Assembly: GCA_003702525.1 (NCBI GenBank)
Contig: REGJ01000004.1
Location: 1 to 55,398, forward strand
DNA from: Candidatus Nitrosopumilus sp.
GTDB taxonomy: Archaea > Thermoproteota > Nitrososphaeria > Nitrososphaerales > Nitrosopumilaceae
Reading direction: 5' to 3'
Length of the DNA: 55,398 nt
Shown here: one piece after another, positions 31,899 to 38,281 of the stretch
Numbering within the stretch: position 1 is the first letter of the stretch
Layout of the letters: the number at the start of each line of letters is the position of its first letter
The notes under the pieces: model-generated
The model's input: only the letters and a program-made list of their open reading frames with translations
Databases searched by the model: none
Told to the model about the DNA's origin: nothing
Program-made: the position numbers and the translations under genes

Positions 31899-31935
31899 GT
31901 ATTTAATCTAGTGATAAATTATTTCCTAGTGCTAA
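31899..31935 (-). promoter_or_regulatory. Paired-box promoter of the 31878 operon
   Basis: Distal TTAGCACTAG at 31935-31926, proximal TTATCACTAG at 31917-31908 (18 bp apart), TATA box ATTAAATAC from 31907, ATG at 31878 (57 bases). Confidence 0.8.
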
Positions 31936-31945
31936 AAATCATCAT

Positions 31946-33316
31946 TTATTGAGAAGAAAAAATCTCTTTTGCTATTTGAGATTCTGTTTTGTGGTCCAGT
32001 ATTGGTTTAACATAGGATGAATCTCTGGGATATTTTTTCCATAAATCGTGAATCGCTTTGGCATTCATTTCCTTTAGTTCTGGAATCCATTTTTTGATGT
32101 ATATGCACTCAGGATCAAATCTCTTTTGTTGTATCCATGGATTAAAAATTCTGAACCATGGTTGGGCATCACACCCCGTAGAAGCTGCCCATTGCCAATT
32201 TCCGATATTCACACATGCATCATAATCAATCAGTTTAGTGGCAAAATACTTCTCTCCTAATCTCCAATCAATATGCAAATCCTTTGTGAGAAAAGAAGCA
32301 ACAATCATTCTGACCCTGTTATGCATGAATCCCGAATTGTTTAACTCCCTCATTCCTGCATCTACTATGGGGAATCCTGTCATTCCTTGACACCATTTAG
32401 AAAAATTCTTCTTATTTTTACTCCATGGAATTTTCTGGAATCTTTTGTTGAATTCTTTAGAATAACTATGGGGTGAGTGATACATGATGTATGTGAAAAA
32501 ATCCCTCCAATGAAGTTCTGATATTATCGTATGTGTTTGACCTAGATTTTTTATGCACTCCTGGTAAATCTCCCGAATTGAACAAGTTCCAAATTTATTA
32601 TGTGCTGATAAATGAGATGTTCCATTAATTGATGGAATATTTCTTTCTTCATCATAATTTTTGAGATTTTTCAAATTTTTGATTAGTTCTAAACATGCGT
32701 TTCTTCCTCCTTTCATAATTTTTGAATTATTTTTTATCTTAAATTGAGGAATTTTATCAAGACTTGTCTCTGAACTGATTTTTGTTTCTGAAATATTTTC
32801 AAATTCATGCCTCTGAGGCTTTCTATATTGAAATTCCCTTGCCTTTGAAAAAAATGCTGTAAATACCTTGTAGGGATCTCCATTTCCAGTTTTTAGTAAT
32901 TCTATATTATGCAATAAAATATCATCTGTGGAAATAAAATCCACATTATTTTCTTTGCAAATTTTTTCAATTTTTTTATCCCGATTCTGACTAAATGGAG
33001 TATAGTCTGTATTGACAAATATGGCATCAATTTTTGATGTTTTGAGAATTTTTGAAATAATTTTTTCAGAATTTCCAACAAAAACATGTAGATGGGATTT
33101 TCTATTTTTTAATTGTGCGTCTAAATCCAAGAGACAATCTTTTAGAAACTGTAATCTGAACTGACTGAATTTTTCTTTAGAATTCATTATTGCAGAATCC
33201 ACAATGAAGATAGGAATTACCTCTGATGATGACTGAGAGGCTGCAATTAATCCCGTATTATCTGCTAATCGGAGATCCCTTCTAAAAATAAATAATGATT
33301 TTTGATATTTAGGCAT
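31946..33316 (-). CDS. phrB: Deoxyribodipyrimidine photolyase (CPD photolyase, class I)
   Basis: Photolyase splits UV-induced pyrimidine dimers with light and FAD. The 456-residue protein has the antenna domain opening LFIFRRDLRLADNTGLI and the FAD-binding domain with ELHWRDFFTYIMYHSP, NNSGFMHNRVRMIVASFLTKDL, the substrate-binding stretch NWQWAASTGCDAQPWFRIFNP and an intact tryptophan chain. Length matches E. coli PhrB (472). The gene lies 103 bases after the box TTACCACTAG at 33419; between them an 11-codon leader ORF ends two codons before ATG 33316. Confidence 0.95.
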   Translation of the reverse strand: MPKYQKSLFIFRRDLRLADNTGLIAASQSSSEVIPIFIVDSAIMNSKEKFSQFRLQFLKDCLLDLDAQLKNRKSHLHVFVGNSEKIISKILKTSKIDAIFVNTDYTPFSQNRDKKIEKICKENNVDFISTDDILLHNIELLKTGNGDPYKVFTAFFSKAREFQYRKPQRHEFENISETKISSETSLDKIPQFKIKNNSKIMKGGRNACLELIKNLKNLKNYDEERNIPSINGTSHLSAHNKFGTCSIREIYQECIKNLGQTHTIISELHWRDFFTYIMYHSPHSYSKEFNKRFQKIPWSKNKKNFSKWCQGMTGFPIVDAGMRELNNSGFMHNRVRMIVASFLTKDLHIDWRLGEKYFATKLIDYDACVNIGNWQWAASTGCDAQPWFRIFNPWIQQKRFDPECIYIKKWIPELKEMNAKAIHDLWKKYPRDSSYVKPILDHKTESQIAKEIFSSQ

Positions 33317-33319
33317 TTT

Positions 33320-33355
33320 TTAATCCCTAAAACGACTTTTGCTATAATTTTTCAT
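33320..33355 (-). CDS. Putative 11-aa leader peptide MKNYSKSRFRD before photolyase
   Basis: An ATG at 33355, seven bases after the transcript start predicted from the boxed promoter, opens a basic 11-codon ORF. Its stop TAA and one AAA codon precede the photolyase ATG in the same frame. A weak Shine-Dalgarno-like AGGGAT lies at its end. It parallels the 11-codon leader at 21811 (both basic, Ser at 5, Arg at 8). Confidence 0.3.
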   Translation of the reverse strand: MKNYSKSRFRD

Positions 33356-33380
33356 GTGAATAGAACAAATTTGTATTTCA

Positions 33381-33419
33381 TAATTAAAAAGTAAAATTAA
33401 TTAAAATTTCTAGTGGTAA
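33381..33419 (-). promoter_or_regulatory. TTACCACTAG promoter of photolyase
   Basis: Distal variant box TTACCACTAG at 33419-33410 and TATA-like TTTTTAATTA from 33390. Predicted transcript start near 33362 leaves a leader of about 45 bases, unlike the leaderless units, because of the intervening 11-codon ORF. Confidence 0.5.
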
Positions 33420-33420
33420 T

Positions 33421-33828
33421 CTATTTCTGTTCTTTGATAAAGTCAACTATGGAAAGTATTTTTCCCATGTCTGCAAGATGACCATAACTTTTTTTCTTTC
33501 CTAAGGATGATTTTTTCAATGGTTCATTTGTTATAGTACAGTATAACATATCTCCATTTCCAAGAGGTACTGTAATTCTCTTAATTTTTTCGTATGATGC
33601 AATTGTATACATTCCGTTTCCAATGTAATTTTTTACACGTGCATTTTCATCCCATGCATGTAATGCTCTCATCAATGTTTGTTTTGTTTCTTCAAATGGC
33701 ACTAAATTCTTCAGACCCTCTCTTTGACTCCACCATGCAATCTCTCCGTTCTTATTTGAGACAGCTGCAAATCTGATATCTTGATTAAAATCCATTAACA
33801 TGTTGAGGAGTTTTTCTAATTTTTCCAT
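33421..33828 (-). CDS. DUF6659-like protein (photolyase-proximal copy A)
   Basis: A 135-residue protein of the DUF6659-like family. Its ends match those of copy B next door (LNMLMDFNQDIRFAAVSNKNGEI; MGKILSIVDFIKEQK), and an invariant basic block K.KRITVPL lies before the last strand. No membrane segment. The roadblock/profilin-like pattern suggests a protein-interaction or small-molecule sensing role; unproven. The ATG is 56 bases from a perfect box, so it is a member of the shared regulon. Confidence 0.7.
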   Translation of the reverse strand: MEKLEKLLNMLMDFNQDIRFAAVSNKNGEIAWWSQREGLKNLVPFEETKQTLMRALHAWDENARVKNYIGNGMYTIASYEKIKRITVPLGNGDMLYCTITNEPLKKSSLGKKKSYGHLADMGKILSIVDFIKEQK

Positions 33829-33845
33829 AACAGTATTCTAACTTT

Positions 33846-33884
33846 TTAATTAATAAATTTTTTAAAATATTTTCCTAGTGCTAA
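33846..33884 (-). promoter_or_regulatory. TTAGCACTAG promoter of DUF6659-like copy A
   Basis: Perfect distal box at 33884-33875, TATA-like TTTATTAATTAA beginning about 33858, ATG at 33828 (56 bases). The proximal box is not evident. Confidence 0.65.
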
Positions 33885-33901
33885 TTTTTGTAAAAATTGT
33901 A

Positions 33902-34306
33902 TTACTCAAATGTGTTAACGAAATCTACAATTGAAAGTATCTTTCCCATTTCCACTAATTTTCCATAACTATGTTTTTTTGTATTTTTCATGGGAGTGTT
34001 ATCAACACTCAGAAACAACATGTGAAATGCATCAATAGGGAGAGTTACTCTTTTAGTTTTTTCAAATGATGTTATGTGGTATAATGGATGCCCTAACGGT
34101 GCTCTGTCGGCAGCTTTGCATCTGTCAATCCAGTCGTCAGATTCGCGTTTTAAAGCTCTTTTTGTCTCAGCTAAAGGTACCTGCAATGTTTTAGATGATC
34201 TTTTTGAACTCCATAAAATTTCGCCTTTTGTATTACTAATGACTGCTAGTCTGATATTTTCATCAAAATCCATTAACATGTTGAGGACTTTTTCGTATCG
34301 ACTCAT
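33902..34306 (-). CDS. DUF6659-like protein (copy B)
   Basis: A 134-residue paralogue of copy A (YEKVLNMLMDFDENIRLAVISNTKGEI ... YGKLVEMGKILSIVDF). The pair is a local tandem duplication, each with its own boxed promoter, as opposed to read-through transcription. The central part differs most (DDWIDRCKAADRAPLGHPLYHITSFEKTKRVTLPI). Function unknown. Confidence 0.7.
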   Translation of the reverse strand: MSRYEKVLNMLMDFDENIRLAVISNTKGEILWSSKRSSKTLQVPLAETKRALKRESDDWIDRCKAADRAPLGHPLYHITSFEKTKRVTLPIDAFHMLFLSVDNTPMKNTKKHSYGKLVEMGKILSIVDFVNTFE

Positions 34307-34324
34307 GGTGAATTTTGAACTTTA

Positions 34325-34363
34325 TACGATAAAAAGAATTTGATTGGTAAATGCTAGTGCCAA
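34325..34363 (-). promoter_or_regulatory. TTGGCACTAG promoter shared by DUF6659-like copy B and DICT-like gene
   Basis: Box TTGGCACTAG at 34363-34354 lies 57 bases from ATG 34306. Read in reverse (CTAGTGCCAA) it begins 60 bases before ATG 34414 of the divergent DICT-like gene, which has TATA box CTTATATC at 34385. A single box may drive both. Confidence 0.55.
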
Positions 34364-34413
34364 CAATTTTGTAATAAGGATTAACTTATATCTTATTTTG
34401 GAAAAAACAATGC

Positions 34414-34959
34414 ATGACAAAACATTATGATGGGTTTGTTGGTAGTGTTTGGAATGAATTTCCTCAACTAGCTGAATGGCATGATGATGATCCAAAATTA
34501 CTTCAAAAATGGAGTTTAGATAAATTCATTGAAGCTGGCTATCATAATTTTCATGCAGAGAGAAAGCAATTATACCATATTAGTAAATTAATTGAAAACT
34601 ATGCAAGAGACAATGGACAGCCATTACTTGCAACATTTGAAAAAATTGCTAGATACAAATTCGTTGAAAAAAGATATCAGAAATTAATTGAGAAAATTCC
34701 AAAAATTTGGGTTGTTGCAGATTATGGAAAAACAACTCTGACAACACCTCCAAAAATTGAAATTGTTAATTGTAAAAGCACTCCATTGGTAGATGTTTGG
34801 AGTGTAATTACTAGAGGCCCATATGGTACATTTGGTTTAATTGCTGAAGAATACGAAGATGGAAAATTTAGAGGATTTTTCACTTTAAATCAAAATGTCT
34901 GCCAACTTGCAGTTAACAATATGGGTAAAATATTGGGCAAAAAATTCAACATTCAATAA
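34414..34959 (+). CDS. Stand-alone DICT-like sensory protein 1
   Basis: A 181-residue protein resembling the DICT sensory domain: KQLYHISKLIENYARDNGQPLLATFEKIARYKFVEKRYQKLIEKIPKIWVVADYG is the core (40-105). A second half has GPYGTFGLIAEEYEDGKFRGFFTLNQNVCQLAVNNM. In bacteria DICT is attached to diguanylate cyclases and histidine kinases, and a light-response role has been suggested; here it stands alone. A paralogue lies at 36046. It is divergent from DUF6659-like copy B. Leaderless by TATA position. Confidence 0.72.
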   Translation: MTKHYDGFVGSVWNEFPQLAEWHDDDPKLLQKWSLDKFIEAGYHNFHAERKQLYHISKLIENYARDNGQPLLATFEKIARYKFVEKRYQKLIEKIPKIWVVADYGKTTLTTPPKIEIVNCKSTPLVDVWSVITRGPYGTFGLIAEEYEDGKFRGFFTLNQNVCQLAVNNMGKILGKKFNIQ

Positions 34960-34983
34960 TTTTTTCTAAATTTTTTTCATTTA
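34960..34983 (+). terminator. T-tract terminator after DICT-like 1
   Basis: TTTTTTCTAAATTTTTTTC follows the stop at 34959 and lies between two converging genes. Confidence 0.4.
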
Positions 34984-34992
34984 ATGCATTGA

Positions 34993-35766
34993 CTATGCCC
35001 AAACAGCGATTTTGTTGTTTTTGTTGTATATTCCTAAAAACATTCCTAACGTAATTCTTGGAGTGGTTCCCAAAATCTTTGTAACCTCGTGATAATAATT
35101 TGGGTTAATAATTACTAGATCTCCATTACTTATTTCTGATAATCTACAAAATTCTTTTGTTGCGACCTTTGATGAATAACCAAATTCTATATTTCTGAAT
35201 TTTTCATCCTTTTTTGTCCATTGATTTTTGTAAATTTTTAGAATTCCTCCTGATTCAGATTCTTGCAGATGTATGACGCATGATAATTGGTGGTCAATAT
35301 CTGAAATACTGTAATCTTTGCCCTCATATTGAACATTATCTTTGTGTATTGGGATTGACTTTCCTTTTCTATGAATTCTAATGATGAAAGGCGAAAAATT
35401 ACCTTCAAACTGTTTTGCTAAAGATATGGAAAATGTCGGCAATGGATTGCTAATCACTACAGAAACTTTTGAAAGAGGATTTGGAACATCTTCTAAAATA
35501 TCTGAAATTGTTTTTTGAAATTCTTTTGATTTGTGAAAATACTCTTCCTTTTTAGTTGTATATGACATCAAAAATGGCCCAATATGTTCAAGTTGTGTTT
35601 TACTAAAATGACTTTTTTCTATTTTTTCTATTTTCTTTACTACACTTACACATTGTTCTTTGGAATAAAAATTTTTGATTATTATTGCAGGGACTTGTCC
35701 TGATACAAGTTTCTCAAAATTCTTTTCTGAAATTTTTTGATTAGTTATTGTTATGGGATTCCACAC
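34993..35766 (-). CDS. 2-oxoglutarate/Fe(II) oxygenase-like protein
   Basis: A 257-residue protein of the cupin-like 2OG-Fe(II) dioxygenase superfamily. Predicted iron ligands are His and Asp of SIPIHKDN (HxD, about 137-139) and a distal His in NPNYYHEV (about 225), with Arg of TPRITLGMF as the 2-oxoglutarate-binding residue. The substrate could be a protein or a small molecule. It overlaps the 99-residue gene by one base and is third in an operon headed by DICT-like 2, an uncommon partnership. Confidence 0.78.
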   Translation of the reverse strand: MWNPITITNQKISEKNFEKLVSGQVPAIIIKNFYSKEQCVSVVKKIEKIEKSHFSKTQLEHIGPFLMSYTTKKEEYFHKSKEFQKTISDILEDVPNPLSKVSVVISNPLPTFSISLAKQFEGNFSPFIIRIHRKGKSIPIHKDNVQYEGKDYSISDIDHQLSCVIHLQESESGGILKIYKNQWTKKDEKFRNIEFGYSSKVATKEFCRLSEISNGDLVIINPNYYHEVTKILGTTPRITLGMFLGIYNKNNKIAVWA

Positions 35767-36065
35767 TAATATCCACCGACCCCTGAATGTGAAACTTTTG
35801 CCATTATCACTCCTGATTCATCTCTAGTTTGAATCTCACATTTTAGAAATGCCTCGAGTGTACATTGCCTTAAAATTTCCTGACTCCATTCTGCCTCATT
35901 GTGCGGTAATCCTGGAATATCTGCTTCAACTATCTTGATTTTTTCTATATCTGAATATTTTTCTTTATTTCCATTTTTTCTATGTGTGACATTTAGAATA
36001 AAAGAATTGGATGACAAAATGTCTGAGCCATTTCCCCAGATTATGTCAGTCATTTTGCATCTCAT
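35766..36065 (-). CDS. Small hypothetical protein between DICT and oxygenase genes
   Basis: A 99-residue protein (95 from the internal ATG 36053, MTDIIWGNGSD...). It is mainly strands in the first half and a helix with two Cys (LRQCTLEAFLKCEIQ), and ends SGVGGY. It overlaps DICT-like 2 by 20 bases and the oxygenase by one, hence tight coupling. It might be the peptide substrate of the oxygenase; this is a guess based only on size, cysteines and position. Confidence 0.55.
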   Translation of the reverse strand: MRCKMTDIIWGNGSDILSSNSFILNVTHRKNGNKEKYSDIEKIKIVEADIPGLPHNEAEWSQEILRQCTLEAFLKCEIQTRDESGVIMAKVSHSGVGGY

Positions 36066-36624
36066 ATGATTTATTGAGGTCTATTTGCATTTTCAGTGAT
36101 CTTTCTGTGCTTTTTATGACTGCACCAATTATTGAAGGACTGATTGAAAAGAACCCTCTATAGATTCCATTCCCTATATCCTCTGCAACTAATCCAAAAG
36201 GACCATTTTCACCTTTTGTTAGAACCATCCAGATTTCTGAAAGATTTGTTCCATCACAACTAATCACCTCTGCATTTTTTGGTGGCTGAGGAGCTAATGA
36301 GGGATTATTGAAGTTTCCAATAATCCAGACTTTTGGGATGTCCTCAACTAATTCCATGTATCTGTCTTCGACATACTTGTATCTCTTTGAAGTCTCAAAT
36401 GTAGCCAACAATGGAACTTTGTATTTAGCTGCATAATTTTCAAGTAGAATACTTAGTCTGTAGAGCTCTTTTCTACCTGTCTCAAACCTAACGTATCCTG
36501 CTTTGATGTACTCGCTAAGATACCACAACAGATTATGGTCAGTTATGTCTGTCACTTCAACATCTTTGAGTTTTGGAAATTCATTTAGAATTTCATCCAT
36601 CATACTTTGGTATTGTAATTCCAT
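36046..36624 (-). CDS. Stand-alone DICT-like sensory protein 2
   Basis: A 192-residue paralogue of the protein at 34414: KELYRLSILLENYAAKYKVPLLATFETSKRYKYVEDRYMELVEDIPKVWIIGNF and NGPFGLVAEDIGNGIYRGFFSISPSIIG align with it directly. No output domain is fused. It heads a three-gene operon with a 99-residue protein and a 2-oxoglutarate oxygenase. The ATG lies 57 bases after a perfect box, with the proximal copy 19 bp on. Confidence 0.72.
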   Translation of the reverse strand: MELQYQSMMDEILNEFPKLKDVEVTDITDHNLLWYLSEYIKAGYVRFETGRKELYRLSILLENYAAKYKVPLLATFETSKRYKYVEDRYMELVEDIPKVWIIGNFNNPSLAPQPPKNAEVISCDGTNLSEIWMVLTKGENGPFGLVAEDIGNGIYRGFFSISPSIIGAVIKSTERSLKMQIDLNKSYEMQND

Positions 36625-36642
36625 AAGGGCATTATGTCAAAA

Positions 36643-36681
36643 TAATATATAACCAGTGTTAAAAAAATTAACTAGTGCTAA
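36643..36681 (-). promoter_or_regulatory. Paired-box promoter of the DICT/oxygenase operon
   Basis: Distal TTAGCACTAG at 36681-36672, proximal TTAACACTGG at 36662-36653 (19 bp apart), TATA box TTATATATTA at 36652-36643, ATG at 36624 (57 bases). Confidence 0.8.
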
Positions 36682-36683
36682 TA

Positions 36684-36721
36684 TTACCACTAGTGGCAGA
36701 TTTTACCTCTAGTTAAATATC
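36684..36721 (+). promoter_or_regulatory. Paired-box promoter of the 36741 gene
   Basis: Distal TTACCACTAG at 36684-36693, proximal TTACCTCTAG at 36703-36712 (19 bp apart), TATA box TTAAATATC at 36713-36721, ATG at 36741 (57 bases). It lies back to back with the DICT operon promoter, with only two bases between their distal boxes. Confidence 0.8.
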
Positions 36722-36740
36722 ATCAAAGACAAAAGTACAC

Positions 36741-37124
36741 ATGACCGCGTTAGTCCAAGAATCTAGAAAACAACAAAACAGTGTAGAACCTTATTTTCAT
36801 CAGTTCTTCCAGCAAGTTGTACAATCAATGCCACATGTTGATCCTCAACTATTGATCAAAGTCATGATGTTGGAGATGAATCTCAAAGATTACATGGGTG
36901 CAAAAATTCCTCATGTCAATTTGTATGTGCAATACAAAGAGGGAACAGATCTACATCAAAAACAGGAAGAGGGAAGAGACAAGTATCCTATCGAGGTGAC
37001 TGCATCGAGATGGGAGGATGGAGTGATTTTCTCAGGTTTGATGAGCATCAAAAATGTAGAGACTGTCTGCTCTGATCCAGATATTGTAAGGGTTACTGGA
37101 AAAGCATCTCCAAGACACAACTAA
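36741..37124 (+). CDS. Conserved hypothetical protein of the boxed regulon
   Basis: A 127-residue soluble protein with a helical first half (YFHQFFQQVVQSMPHVDPQLLIKVMMLEMNLKDYMG) and a beta second half (VNLYVQYKEGTDLHQKQEEGRDKYPIEVTASRWEDGVIFSGLMSI). Codon choice is slightly less AT-rich than that of its neighbours. No family recognised. Its promoter is one of the best paired-box examples, facing away from the DICT/oxygenase operon. Confidence 0.65.
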   Translation: MTALVQESRKQQNSVEPYFHQFFQQVVQSMPHVDPQLLIKVMMLEMNLKDYMGAKIPHVNLYVQYKEGTDLHQKQEEGRDKYPIEVTASRWEDGVIFSGLMSIKNVETVCSDPDIVRVTGKASPRHN

Positions 37125-37147
37125 CTCCCTACATTTTTCATTTTTTT
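37125..37147 (+). terminator. T-tract terminator before the next boxed promoter
   Basis: T runs at 37134-37147 follow the stop codon at 37124 and merge into the next promoter box. Confidence 0.4.
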
Positions 37148-37184
37148 ACCACTAGCATCATTTTTTTCCACTAGTTAAATACTA
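37146..37184 (+). promoter_or_regulatory. Paired-box promoter of the zinc-knuckle/flavin operon
   Basis: Distal TTACCACTAG at 37146-37155, proximal TTTCCACTAG at 37165-37174 (19 bp apart), TATA box TTAAATACT from 37175, ATG at 37204 (58 bases). Confidence 0.8.
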
Positions 37185-37203
37185 GAAAACCCCAATTACT
37201 CAC

Positions 37204-37311
37204 ATGAGCTTAATCACAATACACAAATGCAAAAACTGCGGAAAGGAATTTGAAGATTGGTCATGTGATTTTTGTTACACGAAAGCTGTCTTTCAAAAAA
37301 TTAGGGAATAA
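37204..37311 (+). CDS. Zinc-knuckle micro-protein (35 aa)
   Basis: A 35-residue protein, MSLITIHKCKNCGKEFEDW..., with two CxxC pairs (C9/C12 and C21/C24), a complete small zinc ribbon. The start is supported by the boxed promoter at the standard distance. The flavin split-barrel gene follows one base after its stop, so they share an mRNA. Such micro-ribbons usually bind protein or nucleic acid; the target is unknown. Confidence 0.65.
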   Translation: MSLITIHKCKNCGKEFEDWSCDFCYTKAVFQKIRE

Positions 37312-37312
37312 C

Positions 37313-37747
37313 ATGCAAAAATTAGATCAATCAAATCTTATTCAGAATCTTTCTGATTCCAGAATCCCTATTAGAATTGCCTTCCTCAAACCTGATGGCA
37401 CGCCGAACGTTATTTCTCTATGGTATGAGGAAATTGAAGGAAAAATTTACTGTGCAACTCAAAAATCGGCAAAAATTGTTTCGTATTTGGAAAAGAACTC
37501 TAAATGTGGCTTTGAAATTGCAGCTGATAAACCCCCATACAAAGGAACTCGTGGGACTGGGATTGCAAAAATTGTAGATAAACGCGGTGAAGAAATTCTA
37601 GAAATTTTAATGGACAAATATCTTACCAAAAAAGAATCACATCTTTCTAAAATTCTCAAAAAAAATGCAAAAAATGAGGTGGCAATTGAGATTACCCCTC
37701 AACAAGTATTTCATTATGACTATTCTGTTAGGATGAAAGGTGCTTGA
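37313..37747 (+). CDS. PPOX-family flavin split-barrel protein
   Basis: A 144-residue split beta-barrel of the pyridoxamine-phosphate-oxidase superfamily (FMN or F420 dependent): IRIAFLKPDGTPNVISLWYEEIEGKIYCATQKSAKIVSYLEKNSKCGFEIAADKPPYKGTRGTG is the classic strand order. I chose ATG 37313 over the longer frame at 37250 because the latter would run through the zinc-knuckle gene. The substrate is unknown; many archaeal relatives are F420-dependent reductases. Confidence 0.82.
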   Translation: MQKLDQSNLIQNLSDSRIPIRIAFLKPDGTPNVISLWYEEIEGKIYCATQKSAKIVSYLEKNSKCGFEIAADKPPYKGTRGTGIAKIVDKRGEEILEILMDKYLTKKESHLSKILKKNAKNEVAIEITPQQVFHYDYSVRMKGA

Positions 37748-37748
37748 T

Positions 37749-37880
37749 GTGGCTAATGATAATGGTTGTCCTACATGTGGTTCAAAGAAATTTGAGATTA
37801 TAGACTCTAATATTTTTGGCAATGGAGAAATTCATTTCAAATGCAATAATTGCAAAAAATTTTGGTATTCCTTAGCATAA
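37749..37880 (+). CDS. Zinc-ribbon micro-protein (43 aa)
   Basis: A 43-residue protein (GTG start) with CPTCGSKKFEII near its start and KCNNCKKFWYSL at the end: two CxxC pairs 30 residues apart, a full zinc ribbon of the kind found in TFIIS-like or ribosomal proteins. It starts one base after the flavin protein's stop, or at GTG 37740 with a short overlap. It is the third gene of the operon under the 37146 promoter. Confidence 0.6.
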   Translation: MANDNGCPTCGSKKFEIIDSNIFGNGEIHFKCNNCKKFWYSLA

Positions 37881-37884
37881 GCAT

Positions 37885-37923
37885 TTGGCACTAGAGTGTA
37901 AAATTATCTCTTGGTTATATTTG
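37885..37923 (+). promoter_or_regulatory. TTGGCACTAG promoter of the 37951 gene
   Basis: Distal TTGGCACTAG at 37885-37894, proximal position TTATCTCTTG at 37904-37913 (19 bp apart), TATA box GTTATATTT from 37914. ATG 37951 is 66 bases away and has its own GAGGAG ribosome-binding site at 37943, so this transcript has a short leader. Confidence 0.65.
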
Positions 37924-37950
37924 ATAAAATGTAAATCCTATTGAGGAGAA

Positions 37951-38265
37951 ATGCAACAAACCACACAAACAAAAACACCCCGGCTAAAATTCATACTGCT
38001 TTTGGCTGCTGCAACTTCAGTAACACTAGTTTTCACATTGACTCCTTGGAATATAGTTCCAACACTAGTTACTGAAGATGTATCGGTCATTGCTGTTACT
38101 GATTATGGCTGTGTTGGTGAGTCTGTTTTAGGTCATTCTGTCGTTGTGGCAGATTGTAGTGCAGGTGTTGGAGATGTGATTTCTGCAACATTTTATGTTC
38201 CTGCCATGGACCAAAACGGATACTATGACAGAATTGAGGCAAAATTAACTATGGTTAATCCTTAA
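37951..38265 (+). CDS. Small exported or membrane-anchored protein
   Basis: A 104-residue protein with one hydrophobic N-terminal segment (FILLLAAATSVTLVFTL, about 13-30) and an outside domain with two Cys (GCVGESVLGHSVVVADCSAG), probably a disulphide. No family recognised. It is the last gene with a boxed promoter, marking the right edge of the regulon region. Confidence 0.6.
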   Translation: MQQTTQTKTPRLKFILLLAAATSVTLVFTLTPWNIVPTLVTEDVSVIAVTDYGCVGESVLGHSVVVADCSAGVGDVISATFYVPAMDQNGYYDRIEAKLTMVNP

Positions 38266-38281
38266 TTCTTTTCTTTTTTAT
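38266..38281. terminator. T-tract between converging genes
   Basis: ATTCTTTTCTTTTTTA lies between the 37951 gene and the end of cysS. It can terminate the plus-strand transcript. Confidence 0.4.

Noticed and set aside
17948-37894. TTAGCACTAG boxes as terminator hairpins or insertion-element ends
   Set aside because: The near-palindrome TAG-CA-CTA is too short for a stable hairpin, and the boxes keep a fixed distance to start codons and TATA boxes, which only a promoter role explains.
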